From: Methanoregula sp.
GTDB taxonomy: Archaea > Halobacteriota > Methanomicrobia > Methanomicrobiales > Methanospirillaceae
Length of the DNA stretch: 18,975 bases
Direction: 5' to 3'
NCBI GenBank assembly: GCA_026394695.1
Contig: JAPKXT010000157.1
Coordinates: 1-18,975, forward strand
A program made the position numbers and the translations under genes. Of the stretch, positions 14,597-18,975 are shown piece by piece; position 1 is the first letter of the stretch; each line of letters begins with the position of its first letter. The notes beneath the pieces were generated by a model. It saw nothing but the letters and a program-made list of their open reading frames with translations. It made no database searches and was not told the origin of the DNA.

Positions 14597-15115
14597 ATGG
14601 ACAACTCCCCTGATACTGACACTGCCTGCCCGGCACCAGGTTTTCCGCCGGTTCATGGTGAGTTTCCTGAGGTAGTCATTCTCGGTAGTTTTCCCAGCAG
14701 GCAATCCCTGCTGAAAAACGAGTACTACGGGAACCCGCAAAACCACTTCTGGTACATTATGGAAGCCCTGTATAATATCAACCGAAAACTTCCCTACAGT
14801 GTCCGGACTTCCCGGTTAGCAGAGCACCGGATCGCACTCTGGGACGTTCTCTCCAGCTGTTGCCGTGCCGGCAGTGCAGATTTCCGGATCCGGGACCCCG
14901 TTTTCAATGATCTCCCCGGTTTCCTTATATCACATCCAACGCTTCGTCTGGTTGTTCTCAACGGAAGCACTGCTGGCCGATACTATCACCAGATGACCAT
15001 ACCGACACCGGTTCCCTCCGTTATCCTGCCATCAACGAGCGCGGCAAACACACGATCTACCCTCGCTGAAAAAGTGAGAGCATGGGGGATAATCCGGATA
15101 CACACTACCCAATAA
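14597..15115 (+). CDS. Hypoxanthine-DNA glycosylase (UDG superfamily family 6)
   Basis: A DNA repair glycosylase that removes hypoxanthine, the product of adenine deamination, from DNA; this family was characterised from Methanosarcina. The 172-residue protein carries its marks: LGSFPSRQSL (29-38), YYGNPQNHFW (43-52), IALWDVLSSCCRAGSAD (79-95) and LPSTSAANTRSTLAEK (144-159). The GNPQN segment and the LPSTS loop fit the hypoxanthine-specific family better than Mug/TDG or Ung. The N-terminal 22 residues are not conserved and probably flexible. Its stop lies 13 bases from the convergent UbiB-like gene. Confidence 0.9.
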   Translation: MDNSPDTDTACPAPGFPPVHGEFPEVVILGSFPSRQSLLKNEYYGNPQNHFWYIMEALYNINRKLPYSVRTSRLAEHRIALWDVLSSCCRAGSADFRIRDPVFNDLPGFLISHPTLRLVVLNGSTAGRYYHQMTIPTPVPSVILPSTSAANTRSTLAEKVRAWGIIRIHTTQ

Positions 15116-15128
15116 AAAATATGGCTGA

Positions 15129-16784
15129 TTACCGTTCCATACGGAACTTTAAGAAAATTACATGGTATATCGCATAGAACCCACAGAGCACTGCAGCGGT
15201 ATAACCGAGGATCGCGATCCAGGAGATCTCATTTGGAAGGGTAAATGGCGATGCAAGAAGTACAAGCGATGACCCAATTACCAGTGAAGCAACAACCATA
15301 CCGATCATGAGCTTGTCACTCGCCTTATCGAGCGCCATCTGGAGTTTCTGGAGGTCGGAGTCTACCATCTCCAGTTTAAAAGTTCCGGTTGAGAGCCTTC
15401 GCAGCATCAGGTTAAGATTACGGGGCATATCAAAAAGGGCATCGGCTGCTTCAAGGAGAGATGTGGAGGCCCTTTTGACAAAAGCAGCAGAAAGGTTACC
15501 TGTATCGGCAAGTTTTGTAAGATAGGGTGTGGTCTCTTTGCCGAAATTGAATTGCGGGTCAAGCCGGACACCGATATCCAGTACCATCATGAATACCTTG
15601 AGCAGCAGCATCAGGTTCATGGGGACTTTTAAGCGATAGCGTCGCATAGCTTCGGTCAGTTCGGTGACGACAAGGCGGAAATTGAGTTGTGATACTTCGT
15701 CTCCGCCACCGAAATCGTGCATCATGATATAAAGGTCGTCCCGCAGAGCTTCCCGGTCATTTTCACCTATAACGATGCCGAATCCTTCGAGCGATCTGAT
15801 CATCATTTCGATATCATCATTCACAAGAGCGAAGAGAAGGTTGATGAAATTCTGGCGTTTCTCCGGTCGCAGGATGCCAACGATACCGAAATCCAGAAAA
15901 ACAATATCTCCCTCTTTAGTAACAAGCAGGTTACCAGGATGTGGGTCCCCGTGGAAGAACCCGTCTTCGAAGATCATCTTGAGGTACGCATGGAACCCCC
16001 GGACCCCGATTTCATGGGGATCAAGTCCCATCGCGGCTATTGCTTCGGGATCATCGATCCGGACCCCTTCGATAAATTCCATGGCCATCACCTGGGGAGA
16101 GGTGTATTCCCAGTAGATCTTCGGGAACCGGATACCCGGGACACCACGGAAGTTACGCGACATTCGATCAGCGTTGCGGGAATCCCGGGTGAAATCAAGT
16201 TCTTTTACGATTTGGTGGGCAAAGTCATCAACCATCCCGACAGGATTATACAAACGTGTCTCGGGAAATACCGTTTCAACCCGCTCTGCCATGGATTGCA
16301 GGATACCAATATCGGTCTCAATTATTTCACCGATACCCGGCCGCTGTATTTTCAGAGCGATTCTGGTCCCGTCTTTAAGTACTGCGGAATGTACCTGGGC
16401 AATCGATGCAGAAGCAACCGGTGTTTCATCGATTTCGCAAAAAAATTCATCAAAATCGGGAAAATTCTGTTCCAGAACCACACGGACTTCTGAAAAAGGG
16501 AGCGGTTTCGCATGGTCCTGCAGTTTTTTCAGCTGGTCGATCATTTCCGGAGGGAGCAGTTCTGCCCTCGTGCTCATAATCTGCCCGAACTTCACAAATG
16601 TCGGTCCAAGCTCTTCCAGGGCAAGCCGTATACGTTCGTAGACCGTGGATGCGTCAGTAATCTTTCCCTTGGTGGGGAGCCGGAACCGGGCTCTCCCGGG
16701 AAATAATCTTTCAAGCCCAATGCTAAAGCCGTATTTGCTGAGCACATCCACAATCTGCGCATACCGCCTTATACGGGTAACCAT
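15129..16784 (-). CDS. UbiB/ABC1/ADCK-family atypical kinase-like membrane protein
   Basis: A 551-residue member of the ABC1/UbiB protein-kinase-like family. Visible are the KxGQ motif (VKFGQIMSTRAELLP, from 64), the Ala-rich loop ASIAQVH (126-132) replacing the Gly-rich loop, the ATP lysine in IALKIQRPG, the catalytic HGDPHPGNLL and the DFG of FLDFGIVG. Two hydrophobic segments at about 492-512 and 522-545 anchor the C-terminus in the membrane. In bacteria and mitochondria the family supports ubiquinone synthesis; Methanomicrobiales are not known to make quinones, so the substrate here is probably another isoprenoid lipid (inference). ATG 16784 gives the usual N-terminus. No strong promoter was identified. 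Confidence 0.94.
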   Translation of the reverse strand: MVTRIRRYAQIVDVLSKYGFSIGLERLFPGRARFRLPTKGKITDASTVYERIRLALEELGPTFVKFGQIMSTRAELLPPEMIDQLKKLQDHAKPLPFSEVRVVLEQNFPDFDEFFCEIDETPVASASIAQVHSAVLKDGTRIALKIQRPGIGEIIETDIGILQSMAERVETVFPETRLYNPVGMVDDFAHQIVKELDFTRDSRNADRMSRNFRGVPGIRFPKIYWEYTSPQVMAMEFIEGVRIDDPEAIAAMGLDPHEIGVRGFHAYLKMIFEDGFFHGDPHPGNLLVTKEGDIVFLDFGIVGILRPEKRQNFINLLFALVNDDIEMMIRSLEGFGIVIGENDREALRDDLYIMMHDFGGGDEVSQLNFRLVVTELTEAMRRYRLKVPMNLMLLLKVFMMVLDIGVRLDPQFNFGKETTPYLTKLADTGNLSAAFVKRASTSLLEAADALFDMPRNLNLMLRRLSTGTFKLEMVDSDLQKLQMALDKASDKLMIGMVVASLVIGSSLVLLASPFTLPNEISWIAILGYTAAVLCGFYAIYHVIFLKFRMER

Positions 16785-16921
16785 GCGTACAATGTGGATG
16801 TTGGGATACTTAAGGCGTGCTTTTTACGTAATAATTTGAAAAAATGGCATTGAAATTATTAAAGAGAGAATGAAGGGGGAAAAATACATGCGTCTGATAT
16901 CCCGGAGATCGTCATTATTTC

Positions 16922-18166
16922 TCAGGATTTATGGAAAACTACAATCCGGTTTGTGTTCGTGCCGGCTGCCATATTATTCACGCCCCATATATTGGAGGTT
17001 TTGGTGAATATCTGCTGGTTAATCAGCACGCCCTCGCACGTAAAACCTGCAGTGATACCCAGCGGGATGACATGTTCTTCTAACCGAATCGTCCGTTTCC
17101 TCACCTCCCCCACTTCAAACGCGACATACCCCCCATAGAGCGTGATCCGGTAGAGCTCGCGGAATACCGCAGCCATAACACCGGTCCATTCATCCAGGGT
17201 CCGTGCCATCGTAATCTGCTTCCCGATTGTTTCCTCATTATGCCCGTTAAACCAGCAGCGGAGCCAGTTGTCCTCCCGGTATTGAACGATATCAAGAAAC
17301 GGGGGTGATGTCACGGTCAGCTGTATACTGGAATCAGGAATGTCTGGTGTTGAACGAGCATCCCCGGTGAGGAGGCAGGCTTTTTTTCCTGCCCGTGTAA
17401 GATCTTTTTTTTCAACACGGGAGAGTTTTCGTAACAGACTTTTTGTCTTGTCCAAAATGATTTTGTGTGTATCCCGGTACTCCGGAGTCTGCTGGCGCTT
17501 CTGGTTGATCCGTTGCTGACTCTGCTGTGATACAGCCTGATTTGGCGGAAGTGTATATACTGAAAAAAATCCCTTTGAGTGACCGGTGAGCCGGTTCGTC
17601 GCTACCATCGCAATCCATCGGTCAATCATATCATCCCTGCAGTTCGCTTTCCGATTCAGGATATAATTTCTCAGGGCCACAATTTCCTTCTCGGTGTCAG
17701 GATGGTAGAACATGGAAAGATCGATTGTTGCGCCATCGCGGCTACGGGGGATGGCGGCAAGACGTTTCTCAACAGCAGCAATATCAGGGGGAAAGAACCG
17801 GGGTTCTGTCATGATCCGTGAAAGGGGGTTTGCGTCATTAGCGAGTACATCCCGCCCCAAAAGCCCTGCTTCGATGATTGTTGTACCACGTCCACTGAAG
17901 GGATCGTAAACAACATCACCTTTCCGGGTCAGGATATCGATGAAGAATCGTGGAAGTTGTGGTTTGAAGCATGCACGATAGGATATTTCATGGATTGACG
18001 ATGCCTGCCTTTGACGGGAGGTCCAGAATTCATTGGTATATTTTGGGACAACAACCGGTCCGATTACCATATCGTCAACGAGCGTCGGGATAGCGGCATG
18101 GCTCATGAACGTGCGGAGATGCCGGTTGAGGATATTTTCTGGTAAAGGGGAACGGCCGGTCACCAT
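16922..18166 (-). CDS. DNA methyltransferase with permuted motif order (N4-cytosine or N6-adenine type)
   Basis: A 414-residue S-adenosylmethionine methyltransferase. The AdoMet-binding motif DPFSGRGTT (88-96), followed by the acidic ANDANP (109-114), comes first. The catalytic motif TSPPF (286-290, in VTSPPFLDIVQYRED) lies some 190 residues later. The common beta-class order is TSPPY first and DPFxGxGTT last, so this protein is permuted. A basic, Gln/Lys-rich region (about 205-260) between the motifs may contact DNA. TSPP favours N4-cytosine, but N6-adenine is possible. No restriction endonuclease or specificity gene is adjacent. ATG 18166 is used; an internal ATG at codon 21 (MSHAAIPTLV) is possible. 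A strong TATA box lies at 18276-18283. Confidence 0.85.
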   Translation of the reverse strand: MVTGRSPLPENILNRHLRTFMSHAAIPTLVDDMVIGPVVVPKYTNEFWTSRQRQASSIHEISYRACFKPQLPRFFIDILTRKGDVVYDPFSGRGTTIIEAGLLGRDVLANDANPLSRIMTEPRFFPPDIAAVEKRLAAIPRSRDGATIDLSMFYHPDTEKEIVALRNYILNRKANCRDDMIDRWIAMVATNRLTGHSKGFFSVYTLPPNQAVSQQSQQRINQKRQQTPEYRDTHKIILDKTKSLLRKLSRVEKKDLTRAGKKACLLTGDARSTPDIPDSSIQLTVTSPPFLDIVQYREDNWLRCWFNGHNEETIGKQITMARTLDEWTGVMAAVFRELYRITLYGGYVAFEVGEVRKRTIRLEEHVIPLGITAGFTCEGVLINQQIFTKTSNIWGVNNMAAGTNTNRIVVFHKS

Positions 18167-18275
18167 ATCTCATGGTAGGTTAGCGGACGAAGGTATAATG
18201 CTGGTGCCATTATGCCATGAAATCGGATGTATGAGCACCCATAAAAGTACCATATTATCCGGGAGAATTTGCGCG

Positions 18276-18283
18276 TATATAAA
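18276..18283 (-). promoter_or_regulatory. TATA box of the DNA methyltransferase gene
   Basis: The minus strand reads TTTATATA, the archaeal consensus. Transcription would begin near 18250, giving a leader of about 85 bases before ATG 18166. The site is near-palindromic (GTATATAAAG on the plus strand), but no convincing plus-strand gene follows, so minus orientation is assumed. Confidence 0.6.
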
Positions 18284-18390
18284 GCACGATAGATACAAAA
18301 ATCCGATACCATCGCCAATTTTGTAATCATGGGTAAATTACCGGTTATTCAAAAAAGGCAATCGGATAATTGTAAACGAAACGCGAAGGA

Positions 18391-18957
18391 TCAGGAGAGC
18401 GAATCTACTTTTTTACTTTTATGCATGCCACTGCCCACGATTGCATCAAATGCTTCCGGGTACCTTACCGTGCCCTGTATTCCGTCCAGTGCACCAGGGT
18501 CCAGGCCAAGTACCATAAATACATCATCGGCAACCGTGAATGGCGCTACAATGCCGTTTGCCCGTGCGGGGCGAAAACCATACCGTGGGTAATATCCCGG
18601 GTGGCCAATCACAATAACAATACGATGGCCAAGGGTCCGGCACACATTGAGTCCCTCTTCAATTAACGCGGCACCAACGCCAAGGCATTGGTAATCCGGA
18701 TGCACAACGAGAGGGGCAAGAGCAATAGCGGGAGTGATTGCCTGGGGAGATTCGATGGTGATGGGAGGAAACATGATATGCCCGATTATCCTGTCACCAT
18801 GAACAGCGACAAGCGAAAGTTCGGGATTGAAAACCCTGGCATCCCGCAGGGCATCTACAAGACGTGCTTCGTCATAATGAGCAAACGCCTGGTAGTTTAC
18901 CTCAAAAATAGCGGGAATATCTGCAGGAATTTCCGGCCGGATAAAAAAGGAATCCAT
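18391..18957 (-). CDS. GNAT-family N-acetyltransferase
   Basis: A 188-residue acetyltransferase of the GNAT fold (YhbS/COG3153-like). The N-terminal strand FFIRPEIPADIPAIFEVNYQ is typical. ALAPLVVHPDYQCLGVGAALIEEG (about 79-102) carries the acetyl-CoA pyrophosphate loop Q90xxG93xG95, and HPGYYPRYGFRPA marks the YhbS-type subgroup. The acceptor is unknown. ATG 18957 gives a normal N-terminus; only 18 bases of upstream sequence are available, so its promoter is not visible. The 224-base gap to the methyltransferase carries that gene's own TATA box. Confidence 0.9.
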   Translation of the reverse strand: MDSFFIRPEIPADIPAIFEVNYQAFAHYDEARLVDALRDARVFNPELSLVAVHGDRIIGHIMFPPITIESPQAITPAIALAPLVVHPDYQCLGVGAALIEEGLNVCRTLGHRIVIVIGHPGYYPRYGFRPARANGIVAPFTVADDVFMVLGLDPGALDGIQGTVRYPEAFDAIVGSGMHKSKKVDSLS

Positions 18958-18975
18958 CCTGTTCTATTAGATGGC

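Noticed and set aside
15717..16493. A 258-codon plus-strand open frame opposite the UbiB-like gene
   Set aside because: It lies wholly within a gene whose kinase motifs are intact on the other strand, and it has no recognisable domain.
1..18975. CRISPR array, insertion sequence or prophage
   Set aside because: No regularly spaced repeats, transposase or integrase motifs, or terminal inverted repeats flanking a gene were found on reading both strands.

Overview
The window is from a methanogenic euryarchaeon, most likely order Methanomicrobiales (Methanoregula/Methanosphaerula-like). Support: the 5' end of an archaeal 16S rRNA gene at the left edge (minus strand), archaeal TATA-box promoters, F420-deazaflavin genes (cofC, cofG, a cofE-family gene), an archaeal smc-scpA pair and a family-6 hypoxanthine-DNA glycosylase. 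The genus is inferred from memory of the family, not from a search. The region reads as ordinary chromosome: no insertion sequence, integrase, CRISPR array or tRNA was seen.

Layout. 1-255: 5' part of the 16S gene, with its leader (256-440) and a TATA promoter at about 463-470. 456-1145: long spacer holding an inverted repeat, a possible second rRNA promoter and what may be the broken remains of a minus-strand gene. 1146-1706: isochorismatase-family hydrolase. 1919-6752 (minus): operon of a coiled-coil protein, smc and scpA, i.e. chromosome condensation without a visible scpB. 7108-10784 (plus): glyA, folD, folP-like and a divergent cofE-family gene, tightly packed with overlapping ends. 10791-12154 (minus): an RNase III-like gene and cofC. 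12404-14109 (plus): cofG and purC, coupled by a GTGA overlap. 14274-15115 (plus): ferredoxin-thioredoxin reductase catalytic chain and hypoxanthine-DNA glycosylase. 15129-18957 (minus): UbiB/ABC1 kinase-like membrane protein, an unaccompanied DNA methyltransferase with permuted motif order, and a GNAT acetyltransferase.

How the genes work together. The central 7 kb joins three linked chemistries: tetrahydrofolate one-carbon supply (glyA, folD, folP), 5-deazaflavin F420 synthesis (cofC, cofG, possibly cofE) and purine synthesis (purC), which uses folate-carried formyl groups in organisms that have folate. The most interesting point is the cofE-family gene. It is translationally coupled to the folP-like gene and has lost several residues typical of F420-0 ligases, so it is a good candidate for the missing archaeal folate polyglutamate ligase. 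The second is an RNase III, unusual in archaea, that lacks one of the four canonical metal-binding acidic residues.
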